From NCBI GenBank assembly GCA_035624455.1, contig DASPRM010000121.1, positions 1-52,500 on the forward strand: DNA of 52,500 nucleotides, given 5' to 3'. The notes under the pieces are model-generated. The model ran no database searches, was not told where the DNA came from, and saw only the letters and a list, made by a program, of their open reading frames with translations. Shown here piece after piece: positions 23,457 to 32,708 of the stretch. Source of the DNA: Terriglobales bacterium (GTDB taxonomy: Bacteria > Acidobacteriota > Terriglobia > Terriglobales > Acidobacteriaceae). The translations under genes were made by a program, and so were the position numbers. Position 1 is the first letter of the stretch. Each line of letters starts with the position of its first letter.

Positions 23457-23954
23457 TTACTCTACGATTGCCAGGACCTCTCCGGCGCTGACAGAGGCTC
23501 CTTCGGCGGCCAGAATCTGTTTTACTGTTCCCTGCTTAGGGGACTTCAGCTCGTTCTGCATTTTCATAGCTTCGATGACCACCACCCCGTGACCGGCTTC
23601 CACTGGGGTCCCGGCGCCGGCCACGATGCGAACAATTCTTCCAGGCATGGGGGCCAGCACTTTGACCGGGCCTTCTCCCGCCCCAGCGGCTGCCTTGCGG
23701 CTGCGGAGAGACCGTGGATCGCGCACCTCCACCGCGAAGCGCGCATTTTTGACCCACAGGTGCAGGTCGGTAGGCGTGCGCTCGCGCTTGACCTCGTATG
23801 CTACGCCGTCGATGATGAGCGAAATCACATTGGGACGCGCCAGAACGGCATCGACCTGCAATTCTTCGCCGTCAAGCTTGCAATGCCAGGCGTGTTCGCC
23901 GCGCGCCAGCTCAAGCTTGTGGGATTTGCCGTCGACGATGACTTCGTAGGTCAC
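23457..23954 (-). CDS. Biotin carboxyl carrier protein of an acyl-CoA carboxylase
   Basis: 165 residues. The C-terminal 70 are a biotinyl domain with the biotinylation site in VVVIEAMKMQNEL (lysine near residue 133). The N-terminal part (residues 1-90, beta-rich: YEVIVDGKSHKLELARGEH) resembles the BT domain of propionyl-/methylcrotonyl-CoA carboxylase alpha subunits rather than the E. coli AccB N-terminus. It overlaps the biotin carboxylase gene by 4 nt (ATGA), so the two act together. Confidence 0.9.
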   Translation of the reverse strand: MTYEVIVDGKSHKLELARGEHAWHCKLDGEELQVDAVLARPNVISLIIDGVAYEVKRERTPTDLHLWVKNARFAVEVRDPRSLRSRKAAAGAGEGPVKVLAPMPGRIVRIVAGAGTPVEAGHGVVVIEAMKMQNELKSPKQGTVKQILAAEGASVSAGEVLAIVE

Positions 23955-25501
23955 GAGTGGCTCCCCCCGAGAGCCTCAATGCGCCCCGCCTGCTTCCACC
24001 GTGAGGCGGCTGCTTCGCCGTTTCCGTGAGCGGCCGTGCGGTTGCCGCTGCCATTCAGAGAGCCCGGGGGGTCCAGGGCCGCGAACAACCCGCCCGCAAG
24101 GGCTGCGATCTTTGCTTTGCCGTCTTTTTGCATGTCGGGGTCGGCATCCGCGTCTCTGCGATCGCCCGAGAGCAGGCGGTCCAGGAAGCCGGTGTCCAGC
24201 TTGCCGGCACGAAAATCCGGATCGCGCAAAATGCGGCGAAACAAGCTGATATTCGTCTTAATCCCACCGACAAAATATTCGTAGAGGGCACGCTCCAGCC
24301 GCGAGATGGCTTCCTCACGGTCGAAGCCGTAGCCGATCAATTTGGCCAGGAGGGGATCGTACTCAATGGGCACTGTCCAACCTTCGTACATGCCGCTGTC
24401 CCGGCGGATGCCGGGCCCAGAAGGGGCCAGAAGCAGGGTGATCTTGCCCGGGCTGGGGAAGTAGTTGTTGTCGGGATCTTCCGCGTAAATACGGCATTCG
24501 ATGGCATGTCCGCGAACCCGGATGTCATCCTGTGCAAACGGCAATTTTTCACCTGCCGCGATGCGGATCTGCAGATGCACGAGATCCAGCCCAGTGACCA
24601 GCTCCGTAACCGGATGTTCCACCTGCAGACGCGTGTTCATTTCCAGGAAGTAGAAATTTCGTGCCTGATCGACCAGAAACTCTACTGTCCCCGCATTGGT
24701 GTAATTGGCGGCTTGCGCCACGCGTACCGCTACCTCACCCATCTGCCGGCGCATTTCCGGGGTGACGATGGGGGATGGGGACTCCTCCAGCACCTTCTGG
24801 TGCCGCCGCTGCACGGAGCATTCCCTTTCTCCCAGATAGACAGTGCTGCCATGCTCGTCGGCCAGAATCTGTATTTCAATGTGCCGAGGATTCTCGATAA
24901 ACTTCTCCAGATACACTTCGCTGTCGCCAAACGAGCGCTGCGATTCGCTCCGAGCGGCTTCAAAAGCGGACTTCAGGTCGCGCGGATCGCGCACCAGCCG
25001 CATGCCCTTGCCGCCACCCCCAGCAGCCGCCTTGAGCATCACGGGGTAACCGATTTTTTCTGCGAGTTCCGCGGTCTGGGGGAATTCCATTCCGCTCCTG
25101 GATCCCGGAACCAGGGGAACGCCAGCATCGCCCATCAGCTGACGAGCACGTGTTTTTGAGCCCATTGCGTCCATCGCGACCGCCGTCGGGCCAATGAATT
25201 TCAATCCTGCATCTGAACACGCCTGTGCGAATCGCGAGTTTTCGGAAAGAAATCCGTAGCCGGGATGAATCGCTTCCGCACCGCAATGCCTGGCGACCTC
25301 CAGCAGCTTGGGAATGTTCAGGTAGGATTCGGAGGCACCGGGGGGTCCGATGTGATAAGCCTCGTCCGCTTTGCGAACGTGGAGAGACGCGCGGTCGACG
25401 TCAGAGTACACAGCAACCGAGCGAATACCGATCTCGCGGCAGGCACGGATCACGCGGACAGCGATTTCGCCACGATTCGCGACGAGTATTTTCTTGAACA
25501 T
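23951..25501 (-). CDS. accC: Biotin carboxylase subunit
   Basis: 516 residues. ATP-grasp biotin carboxylase: KKILVANRGEIAVRVIRAC at the start, IHPGYGFLSEN, the glycine-rich AAAGGGGKGMR loop, ECSVQRRHQKV, and FLEMNTRLQVEHPVTE. It carboxylates biotin on the carrier protein encoded next to it. About 60 residues beyond the normal AccC length are Gly/Ala/Asp-rich, of the kind that link to a BT domain in acyl-CoA carboxylases. No carboxyltransferase gene is adjacent, so the acyl-CoA substrate cannot be fixed; acetyl- or propionyl-CoA are likely. Confidence 0.92.
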   Translation of the reverse strand: MFKKILVANRGEIAVRVIRACREIGIRSVAVYSDVDRASLHVRKADEAYHIGPPGASESYLNIPKLLEVARHCGAEAIHPGYGFLSENSRFAQACSDAGLKFIGPTAVAMDAMGSKTRARQLMGDAGVPLVPGSRSGMEFPQTAELAEKIGYPVMLKAAAGGGGKGMRLVRDPRDLKSAFEAARSESQRSFGDSEVYLEKFIENPRHIEIQILADEHGSTVYLGERECSVQRRHQKVLEESPSPIVTPEMRRQMGEVAVRVAQAANYTNAGTVEFLVDQARNFYFLEMNTRLQVEHPVTELVTGLDLVHLQIRIAAGEKLPFAQDDIRVRGHAIECRIYAEDPDNNYFPSPGKITLLLAPSGPGIRRDSGMYEGWTVPIEYDPLLAKLIGYGFDREEAISRLERALYEYFVGGIKTNISLFRRILRDPDFRAGKLDTGFLDRLLSGDRRDADADPDMQKDGKAKIAALAGGLFAALDPPGSLNGSGNRTAAHGNGEAAASRWKQAGRIEALGGSHS

Positions 25502-25670
25502 GGTGCGGGTGTCCGCTCCGGGGCAGCAGGCAATTCGATTTTACTTCAGAGATGCCCGGACGACCTTGGGTGCGCTCCCGACTCTAGCAAGGCTCAATCG
25601 CAATGCCTGTGAGGAGGATCACAAGGGATCGAATGCGGGCGGCATACGGTGGAGCCAGGTCCGCCGCAAG

Positions 25671-25710
25671 AAATAAAAGACCCCATCCAGATCCCAGCCC
25701 GGATGAGGTC
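25671..25710 (-). terminator. Terminator after the TPR lipoprotein gene
   Basis: On the minus strand GACCTCATCC (25701-25710) pairs with GGATGGGGTC (25679-25688), with one U-G pair and a 12-nt loop, followed by TTTTATTT. Confidence 0.85.
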
Positions 25711-25732
25711 GGATGGGAACGGCCACGAGAGG

Positions 25733-26545
25733 CTATTTCTGCTGACCACTCATGGTGATGCCGCCCGGGCCTTGCTTCTCAGCCTTCGACTTCTTGGTTG
25801 CCAGGGTCTTATCCACCCACTCATCGGCTTTCTTGAGATCAGCCTCGCGGGCTGCGGCGTCGCCACACTCAATGTCGGCCTTCTCGCGCCACATCAGGTT
25901 CATGTAGGCCATGGCATCGTCGTAGTCGGGGCGCAGTTGCAGGGCTTTATCCAGCGCTGTCATCCCCTCTTCCACGTAGGGGGTGTTCTTTTGCTTGACG
26001 GCCTCGCAGACCTTCTTGTCTTTGATCGGCTCTTCCGGCTTCAGCCCGAGTTTGTTGCGCTCTTCCATGCGTGGCTGATAGGCCTGGGTCCAATCGATCA
26101 CAGCAATCGAGTAATAGGGCTCGGGATCGTTGGGATCGATTTGGGTCGCCTTGCGGTAATATTCTTTTGCGTCCTCAAACTTCTTCATCTGCAAATACAA
26201 ATAGGCGATTCCCTTGGCACTGTTCAGGTTCTGCGGGTCCTTAACCAGAACTTGCTTGTATTCTTCGATCGCCTGCTCGGCCATACGGTTATTCTCAGGC
26301 GTATCGGCTCCCGGGATGTACTGCTGGGCGTAAGCTGTGGCCAGGTAGAGTCGGGCATTAATCAAAGCTGGATCCAATGCGACCGCATCCTTGAATTTCT
26401 CAATGGCATCCTCATACTTAGCGTTCTTGTAGGCCTGCACGCCTTTGTTGAGCCTATCGCGTGCCTTGAGTTTATTGCACCCAGCAGTTGTGATGAGCGC
26501 TGTCGCGAGTGCCAGGAAAGCGATCACCTTTATGCTTCTATTCAT
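25733..26545 (-). CDS. TPR-repeat lipoprotein
   Basis: 270 residues. A lipoprotein signal peptide ends at a lipobox-like TTAGC (Cys near residue 23). At least three tetratricopeptide repeats follow (KGVQAYKNAKYEDAIEKFKD; KGIAYLYLQMKKFEDAKEYY; GMTALDKALQLRPDYDDAMA). It is thus a membrane-tethered protein-protein scaffold. Immediately upstream in the same direction are exbD and exbB, then tonB, so a role in the energy-transducing complex or in envelope assembly is plausible (inference). A strong terminator lies about 20 bp after the stop. Confidence 0.88.
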   Translation of the reverse strand: MNRSIKVIAFLALATALITTAGCNKLKARDRLNKGVQAYKNAKYEDAIEKFKDAVALDPALINARLYLATAYAQQYIPGADTPENNRMAEQAIEEYKQVLVKDPQNLNSAKGIAYLYLQMKKFEDAKEYYRKATQIDPNDPEPYYSIAVIDWTQAYQPRMEERNKLGLKPEEPIKDKKVCEAVKQKNTPYVEEGMTALDKALQLRPDYDDAMAYMNLMWREKADIECGDAAAREADLKKADEWVDKTLATKKSKAEKQGPGGITMSGQQK

Positions 26546-26716
26546 TGCTTTATTAATCCCCCTTTTTACAGGGCTTAGATACGAATTGCGGATGAATTAA
26601 CCGCGCGGCCTGTAAACGAACTTCGGATGCAGCTTCCCGACCGAACAGGAACCCTCGCCAGCTGATGCTGTACAGAAAAACTCGCGCTGACAATTCCGCG
26701 GACAATTGTCGCCCGG

Positions 26717-26739
26717 CCGGCTGACCAGAGACCAGCCGG
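26717..26739. repeat. GC-rich hairpin downstream of exbD
   Basis: CCGGCTG and CAGCCGG form a 7-bp stem with a 9-nt loop, 20 bp after the exbD stop. No U-tract follows, so termination here is uncertain. Confidence 0.4.
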
Positions 26740-26758
26740 GACTCAGGTATTGTATTCC

Positions 26759-27193
26759 TTAACCGCCTGCTTCAATCTTCGCTGTGATCAGTCCGACCTT
26801 GTCCACCCCAGCCGCATGGGCAATATCGATTACCTGGGCCACATCCGCGAATGGCAGATCCGTGTCAGCCTTTACGAACATGACTTTCTCAGCACGGGTC
26901 TTGTAGATATCCGAAAGCCGGCCCTGCAGGTTCTCCCAGGTCACGTCTTCCTGGTTGATCTTAAGCGCAGGTTGACCACCACCAGACTTCAACAACTGCA
27001 CGACCACCGTCCGATCCGTAGGCTCGTTCTTCGGCGCATTGGGCGGCGGTGGCTGAGGCACCAGGGCCTCCAACCCTTTAGGGGTCAGCGGCGTGATCAC
27101 CATAAAAATGATCAACAGCACCAAGAGCACGTCGATCAACGGAGTTACGTTGATGTCCGCGCTCTGACCACCGGTCGAAACTCCCATTCCCAT
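26759..27193 (-). CDS. ExbD/TolR-type biopolymer transport protein
   Basis: 144 residues. One N-terminal transmembrane helix with the proton-path aspartate in DINVTPLIDVLLVLLIIFMV, then a proline-rich linker and a periplasmic domain ending VGLITAKIEAGG. AGAGGAG lies upstream of the ATG. ExbD works with ExbB to turn the proton-motive force into TonB motion. A second ExbD gene is directly upstream (13 nt gap). Two ExbD paralogues with one ExbB is an arrangement I have seen in Acidobacteriota. Confidence 0.95.
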   Translation of the reverse strand: MGMGVSTGGQSADINVTPLIDVLLVLLIIFMVITPLTPKGLEALVPQPPPPNAPKNEPTDRTVVVQLLKSGGGQPALKINQEDVTWENLQGRLSDIYKTRAEKVMFVKADTDLPFADVAQVIDIAHAAGVDKVGLITAKIEAGG

Positions 27194-27205
27194 AGTCGAT
27201 CTCCT

Positions 27206-27673
27206 CTATTGCCCGCCACTCGGGGTTGCCGCTCCCGGCGGAGGCGGGGCCGTTGTCTTGCGTTGTTCTGTGAGGAGGCCAAGCTGATCCACACCGGCAG
27301 CGCGGACGTTGTCCACCACTTCCGCCACGACTCCGTAGCGTGCCCTGGCATCAGCACGCACGAAAACGCGCTTATCCACGCGATTGGCCAGCCGATCTTT
27401 GATTTTTGGCGTCAACTGGTCAGCCGGAATCTTGTCCGTGCCGAAGAAGACGCTGCCATCCCGGGTGATCGCCACCAGCAGCGCATCTTCCTTGTCGGCA
27501 TCCGGCATCTGGATCGGGTTATTGGTTTTGGCCAAATCCACGCTGATGCCCTTCTGCAACATGGGCGTTACCACCATGAAGATGATCAGCAACACCAACA
27601 TAACGTCCACCATCGGCGTGACGTTGATGTTGGAGTTGACCTTCGCCCCTTCATTCCGTTTTGCTAATGCCAT
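27206..27673 (-). CDS. ExbD/TolR-type biopolymer transport protein, second paralogue
   Basis: 155 residues from ATG 27673; the longer frame starts with TTG at 27703. The transmembrane helix holds NVTPMVDVMLVLLIIFMVV with the conserved Asp. The periplasmic domain runs to about residue 145, then a Pro/Gly/Ala-rich tail. It differs from the paralogue at 26759-27193 in the linker (ISVDLAKTNNPIQMPDADKE here, proline-rich there), so the two may form a heterodimer. Confidence 0.95.
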   Translation of the reverse strand: MALAKRNEGAKVNSNINVTPMVDVMLVLLIIFMVVTPMLQKGISVDLAKTNNPIQMPDADKEDALLVAITRDGSVFFGTDKIPADQLTPKIKDRLANRVDKRVFVRADARARYGVVAEVVDNVRAAGVDQLGLLTEQRKTTAPPPPGAATPSGGQ

Positions 27674-27789
27674 AGGAACCTGTTCCTTCCTCGCGGCTGT
27701 CAAATTGAGAGCGGCAGTTGCTCGCTGCCAGCCGACAGCCGCTTACCTTTTTCACCGAGCTCGAGCAAAGCCCGCCGGAAGCTGAACGC

Positions 27790-28545
27790 CTACTTGCGGA
27801 CGACGTTGCGCCGCTTCAGGAAGTAGTCGAGCAGTTCGCTGGAGGAGTTGTCCATCTCCACGTCGAACGCCTCTACACGCCCGGTGAGATAGTTGAACAT
27901 CATCACGGCCGGGATGGCGACGAACAATCCGACGGCGGTGGTCACCAGAGCTTCTGCGATACCGCCGGCGACCGCGCCCAGACCGGTAGCCTTCTGCTCG
28001 GAAATGCCGCGGAACGCGTTCAAGATTCCGACCACCGTTCCGAACAGTCCGACGAAGGGAGCGGTGGAACCGATCGTGGCAAGACCACCCAAGCCACGCT
28101 TCAGCTCGGCGTGCACGATGGCTTCAGCGCGCTCCAGCGCACGTTTCGAGGCCTCAATCTGTTCACCGGGAATTTCGCTGGATTCGCCGTGAGCTTTGAA
28201 TTCCTGAAGTCCGGCGGTTACGACCTTGGCCAAGTGGCTCTTCTTGTTCTTTTCGGCGATACGGATGGCTTCGTCGATCTTGCCTTCGCGCAGAGCTCCG
28301 GCTACCTGGGGTGCGAAGGTGCGCGATTGCTTGCGGGCGGCGCTGAATGCCATCCAGCGGTCGATCATGACGCCAATCGACCAACCGGACATGATGAACA
28401 GAATGATGACCACGATCTTGGCGAGGACGCCCATCTGTTTCCAAAGTGAGATCGGGTCCCATCCCACCGGTTGCTCCTGGAAAATCCACACGGCAGCGGT
28501 GGAAGCGTGTACGAGCAGGGCTGATGCCAGATTTGCTACGAGCAT
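27790..28545 (-). CDS. exbB: MotA/TolQ/ExbB proton channel family protein
   Basis: 251 residues with three transmembrane segments: about residues 40-60 (KIVVIILFIMSGWSIGVMID), 150-172 (GLATIGSTAPFVGLFGTVVGI) and 190-215 (GIAEALVTTAVGLFVAIPAV). The TVVGILNAFRGI and GIAEALVTTAVGL motifs are diagnostic for the family. It forms the proton-driven motor with ExbD and powers TonB. GAGGAGG lies 13 nt upstream of the start, a long spacing. It is flanked downstream by both ExbD genes and upstream by tonB. Distinction between TolQ and ExbB cannot be made from sequence alone. Confidence 0.95.
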   Translation of the reverse strand: MLVANLASALLVHASTAAVWIFQEQPVGWDPISLWKQMGVLAKIVVIILFIMSGWSIGVMIDRWMAFSAARKQSRTFAPQVAGALREGKIDEAIRIAEKNKKSHLAKVVTAGLQEFKAHGESSEIPGEQIEASKRALERAEAIVHAELKRGLGGLATIGSTAPFVGLFGTVVGILNAFRGISEQKATGLGAVAGGIAEALVTTAVGLFVAIPAVMMFNYLTGRVEAFDVEMDNSSSELLDYFLKRRNVVRK

Positions 28546-28774
28546 GAGTTGCTTGTTCCTCCTCAGAACTTATTCAGGCGTGAGCTGGCGTGAATTCGCG
28601 CAGGGCTGAATTTGAGAACGCTATGCTCCGCGTCCCGCCGCCTAACCCAGGTTCGCCTGAGAGCCGAGTGTTGGCAGCGTTTCTTTGTTTCCTGCGGCTA
28701 TGGGGAGGTGGCGAACTCCGGAGAGGATCTCCGCCACCATACCCGCAATGAAAAAACTCCAGGAGACCCTGGCT

Positions 28775-29524
28775 TTAACCGCCAGAGAGGTTGAAGTTGA
28801 CGGTTATCTGCGTGTCCACTTCTACCGGCTCTCCATTCAAGAAGTAAGGCTTATATCTCCACTGTTTTACCGCGTCAATTGCTGCTGGCGCCAACATCGG
28901 GTGCCCCGATACCAAGCGCAAATTCTGGATCGCACCATCCTTCCCGATGACCGCCTGCAGCACGACTTGCCCCTGAATCCGAGCCTGGCGAGCAAGGGGA
29001 GGATACTGGGGCACTACTTTGTGAACCAGCAGGCCCTCTGAAACACCCTGGGATACCCGAACTCGTTGCGGGGTTGCCACTTTGGGGACGGCGGTGGTTG
29101 TGCCTGTGCTGCCAATGATGCCGCCGATCACGCCACCCATCGACCCGCCGGGGACGCCACCGGGCACTCCCCCCACGACACCACCAGAGGCCGTCATCGG
29201 AGGGGGAGCCTCCTCTTCTTTGATCATCTGCACTTTTTGTGGAATCTTGGTCGGAGTGCGCAACTGACCGTTAAGGAGATCGCTCTGCACCTTCACTACC
29301 TTGACCGGGGGCGTCGCAGCTGGCGGCGGCGGAGGCGGCGGGGGTGGAGGCGGAGCTACCAGGAATGTCATTAATTGTTGTTTGGGCAAGGCCTCGGTGT
29401 AGATGAGGGGGATCAACACCAGAATTCCCACCAGGAGGACTTGCAGAATGAAGGAAACTATGGTGGTGGCACCACGTTTCGTCCTCAGTCTGCCTCCAGA
29501 CTCCAGAAGGCTATCTTCAAACAT
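28775..29524 (-). CDS. tonB: TonB-family energy transducer
   Basis: 249 residues. An N-terminal transmembrane helix (residues 20-42, IVSFILQVLLVGILVLIPLI) is followed by a run of eleven prolines near residue 58, a glycine-rich segment (GGVVGGVPGGVPGG, GGVIGGIIGS) and the C-terminal TonB domain (YPPLARQARIQGQVVLQAVIGKDG, DAVKQWRYKPYFLNG). The proline stretch spans the periplasm; the C-terminal domain contacts TonB-dependent receptors. GGAG lies 8 nt upstream. It is the first gene of the tonB-exbB-exbD-exbD-TPR group. Confidence 0.95.
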   Translation of the reverse strand: MFEDSLLESGGRLRTKRGATTIVSFILQVLLVGILVLIPLIYTEALPKQQLMTFLVAPPPPPPPPPPPAATPPVKVVKVQSDLLNGQLRTPTKIPQKVQMIKEEEAPPPMTASGGVVGGVPGGVPGGSMGGVIGGIIGSTGTTTAVPKVATPQRVRVSQGVSEGLLVHKVVPQYPPLARQARIQGQVVLQAVIGKDGAIQNLRLVSGHPMLAPAAIDAVKQWRYKPYFLNGEPVEVDTQITVNFNLSGG

Positions 29525-29758
29525 GGCCTATTCTCCATCGCTGACTTGCCTGCGAATGTTTAGACACCAACTAGCCCGATTTTGCTCCCATTCCCCAAAT
29601 ATGCTCGAAAACTCCGTAAAACCCGTGCACGAACTAAGCCAGTTAAGATGCAAATTCTACACTTGGCGGCAACGGTGGCAGGGGACATCGTGCCGCAGAC
29701 GGCATTCATCACCTAAAGATCGCTTATGACCCGGCTGCCGGGGCGCAGCCGACGGAAC

Positions 29759-30961
29759 TTAGCGAGCGCGAATCTTCTCCCGCCGCGCCGCCGGCAGTGC
29801 CGCCACCTGAACCCGCTGGCCCTTACGCTTCGCCTGCCATTCCTGGTAAGCCACCAACATGGGCGCTGCTACCGCGATCGACGAATACGTCCCGATGAGG
29901 ATTCCGATCACGAGCGCGAACGAAAATCCATGCAGCACCTCACCACCGAACAGAAACAGCGAGAGTACTGTCAGGAACGTCAGACCCGAGGTCAGAATGG
30001 TTCGGCTCAGGGTCTGATTAATGCTTTTGTTGACGATGTCCGCCAGGTTCTCGCGCCTGAGCAGTTTTATGTTCTCACGTATGCGGTCGAAGACCACGAT
30101 GGTGTCGTTCATGGAGTAGCCGACCAGGGTCAAAATCGCTGCGATCACCGTTAGCGAAATTTCCTTGTTGGTTAGCGAGAACGCCCCAACGGTGATCAAA
30201 GTGTCGTGGAATACTGCCACAACCGCAGCCACTCCGTAAATCAATTCGAACCGGAACCACAAATAAACCAACATCCCGGCCAAAGAGTATAAGATAGCGA
30301 GTTTGGCCTGGGTCTGAAGTTGCCTACCTACCTGCGGGCCTACGATCTCGACATTTCGGACACTAAAGTCCGAGAGGTAAAAGCCCTCCCCGAGCGAGGT
30401 GACCAGGGCGGGGTCCACTGGACCTTTCAGTTGATCCAGTGAAGTCAGGGTTCCGTTATTCTGCCGGTCGCGTATGTTCACGATCTGTTGGGCAATTGCC
30501 TGATAGCGTTGGTTGGCATCAGATCCCAGCCGCAGGGGATCCTTCTCCAGCAGATACTCAAAAATTGCCTGCGAACTGGCATTGTTCAGATCCTTGCGGT
30601 TAGGATCGGGGGTCTTCTCCAGCGCCTTGACAATCGCTACCTTGCCGGCATCCAGGGCCGCCTCGCTGGTCTCTTTCTGATCCAGCGAGATGAGGACCTC
30701 GTTAAGACTGGGGTCGCCGTAGCGCTGGATACGGAAGTTCTTCAAGCCCGCGCCGTCCAGCGCCGATCGAATGCGACCGTCGTTGGGAACGTGGGTGAAC
30801 TTAACGTAAACCAGGGTGCCGCCACGAAAATCAACGCCCAGAGGAATGCCATGCCAAAACAGCATGGACAGCACTCCTGACACGCTGAACACCAGCGAAA
30901 AGGCGAGAAAGTACCACTTCTTGCCTAGAAAGTCGATATTAGTATTGCGAAAAAACTCCAC
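29759..30961 (-). CDS. secF: Protein translocase subunit SecF
   Basis: 400 residues from GTG 30961 (GAGG about 9 nt upstream). Six transmembrane helices with the SecF hallmarks GVDFRGGT at residue 45, the GYSMNDTIVVFDRIREN motif near 285 and SLTVIAAILTLVGYS. Its large periplasmic loop (residues 60-190) is unusually long and includes an NASSQAIFEYLLEKDPLR stretch not typical of E. coli SecF (323 residues). With SecD it uses the proton-motive force to help release exported proteins at the periplasmic face. Its start is 65 bp after the secD stop. Confidence 0.97.
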   Translation of the reverse strand: MEFFRNTNIDFLGKKWYFLAFSLVFSVSGVLSMLFWHGIPLGVDFRGGTLVYVKFTHVPNDGRIRSALDGAGLKNFRIQRYGDPSLNEVLISLDQKETSEAALDAGKVAIVKALEKTPDPNRKDLNNASSQAIFEYLLEKDPLRLGSDANQRYQAIAQQIVNIRDRQNNGTLTSLDQLKGPVDPALVTSLGEGFYLSDFSVRNVEIVGPQVGRQLQTQAKLAILYSLAGMLVYLWFRFELIYGVAAVVAVFHDTLITVGAFSLTNKEISLTVIAAILTLVGYSMNDTIVVFDRIRENIKLLRRENLADIVNKSINQTLSRTILTSGLTFLTVLSLFLFGGEVLHGFSFALVIGILIGTYSSIAVAAPMLVAYQEWQAKRKGQRVQVAALPAARREKIRAR

Positions 30962-31026
30962 TGTTTCTGGCCTCGAATTTGTCTATGCGCAGGTAACCAG
31001 CCTCAGAGGTTACTCTGCTAGTACTG

Positions 31027-32646
31027 TTAGATCGACAGCGGTTCTCCTGCGCGATGCCGCTGCAGATTGGAATCGAAGATCACGCGCGATACAAACACTG
31101 CTGTAAACAGATTTGCCAGCAGACCAAAAGTCAGGGTGACAGCAAACCCGCGCACCGGTCCGGTTCCGAAAATGAACAGGATGACTGCGGAAACGATGGT
31201 GGTCACGTGGGTGTCGACGATGGTCAGCCAGGCACGGCCAAACCCCTGCTCAACCGCCGAGGGCGGTGTTTTGCCATTGCGCAATTCCTCGCGAATGCGC
31301 TCGAAGATCAGCACATTGGAATCTACGCCCATGCCGACAGTGAGGATCACTCCGGCGATGCCGGGCAGCGTTAGCGTCGCACCACTGAATCCAAGAAAGC
31401 CGAGCAGGATGACAAGGTTCAGCAGCAGCGCCAGGTCAGCATTGATCCCAGCACCGTGATAGTAGATCAGCATGAACACCATCACGGCCGCCAGGCCAAT
31501 CGCTGCAGCCATCACGCCGTGGCGGATCGAGTCCGCACCCAGGGACGGGCCAACAGTGCGCTCCTCCAGGTAGCGGATTCCGGCGGGAAGCGCGCCCGAT
31601 CGCAGCACCATGGCAAGATCCTTGGCCTGCTGCTCGGTGAAGCTGCCAGTGATGCGGCCTTCGTCGTGAATCTGCTCCTGAATGGTGGCGACTTCCTGCA
31701 CTTTGTTGTCGAGGACGACTGCCAGGTAGTCGCCAACGTGGCTCCCGGTAAACGCGGCAAAGCGGCGGCCCCCCTCACCGGTCAGCAGGAAACGAACCGC
31801 CGCGCGGTTGTTCTCGTCACGAGTCGGCTGGGCATCACGCAGGTCGCGGCCAGTAACCGCAGAGGAGCGTGAGATCAGGTAATAAACGTCGGTTCCTTCG
31901 GGGATGCCTTTGCTGCCGATGCTGCGTCCTTTCATCAACACCGCATCCGCGGGAAGAACTCCGCCATGCGCGGCCAGGGCCTCCTGCTCGCTCGCATAGG
32001 GACCACCCAGGGACTGGCGGATTTCAAGCATCGCGGTGGACTGCATGATCTCTTTTACGCGCGCAGGATCATCCACTCCGGGCAGTTGCACCAGAATCTG
32101 GTACTGCCCAAGCCCGTGCTCTTCGATGACGGGCTCGCTTACTCCGAGACTGTCAATGCGGTTGCGAATCGTTTCAATGGCTTGGGCTACGGAGCGGTTC
32201 TTGAGATCAGTGAGGGCCTGCGGTTTCATAAACAAAACCCAGGAATTCTCCGGACCCGAGGCCAGGTTGTATTCAGGCAATCGGTCGTTTACCAGGTTGC
32301 GCAATTCGCTGCTCGACTCGGGTGGAACGCCCTTCAGCAGAACCCGGTCGGGCTGGTTTTGCGGGTCGGGCTGGCTGATTTCGGCGTAGCTGACATTGCG
32401 TGAACGCATGTCTTCTTTGAGGCGCTCTACGGCGCGATCCGCGTCGGCCTTGACGGCATCGTTCACCATTACCTGGAGGATCAGGTGGGTGCCGCCTTTC
32501 AGATCCAGGCCAAGATGGATCCGCTGCTGCATGGCGGAGATCAGTCCGCTCTTGCTGAAACTGGAGGGAATGCCGAAAATCCCAAAGAAGAAGACCAGCA
32601 GCACCGCAACAATGAAGACCGTTTTCCAGAGTAGGTTCTTTTCCAT
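31027..32646 (-). CDS. secD: Protein translocase subunit SecD
   Basis: 539 residues. N-terminal helix, then the periplasmic P1 region starting LGLDLKGGTHLILQV, and six C-terminal transmembrane segments (AAIGLAAVMVFMLIYY, LALLLNLVILLGFLGF, LTLPGIAGVILTVGMGVDSN and so on). The GMGVDSNVLIFERIREEL motif is the classical SecD signature. The operon order yajC-secD-secF matches most bacteria. No clear Shine-Dalgarno precedes the ATG, suggesting coupling to yajC translation. Confidence 0.97.
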   Translation of the reverse strand: MEKNLLWKTVFIVAVLLVFFFGIFGIPSSFSKSGLISAMQQRIHLGLDLKGGTHLILQVMVNDAVKADADRAVERLKEDMRSRNVSYAEISQPDPQNQPDRVLLKGVPPESSSELRNLVNDRLPEYNLASGPENSWVLFMKPQALTDLKNRSVAQAIETIRNRIDSLGVSEPVIEEHGLGQYQILVQLPGVDDPARVKEIMQSTAMLEIRQSLGGPYASEQEALAAHGGVLPADAVLMKGRSIGSKGIPEGTDVYYLISRSSAVTGRDLRDAQPTRDENNRAAVRFLLTGEGGRRFAAFTGSHVGDYLAVVLDNKVQEVATIQEQIHDEGRITGSFTEQQAKDLAMVLRSGALPAGIRYLEERTVGPSLGADSIRHGVMAAAIGLAAVMVFMLIYYHGAGINADLALLLNLVILLGFLGFSGATLTLPGIAGVILTVGMGVDSNVLIFERIREELRNGKTPPSAVEQGFGRAWLTIVDTHVTTIVSAVILFIFGTGPVRGFAVTLTFGLLANLFTAVFVSRVIFDSNLQRHRAGEPLSI

Positions 32647-32708
32647 AACTATGAATCCATAACTGTGAGCTTCGCCCTTCCAGTTCCCTTGCCGATGCAG
32701 GGGATAGG

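Noticed and set aside
29732-29751. Stem-loop CGGCTGC/GCAGCCG near the end of secF.
   Set aside because: No T-tract on the relevant side, so not called a terminator.
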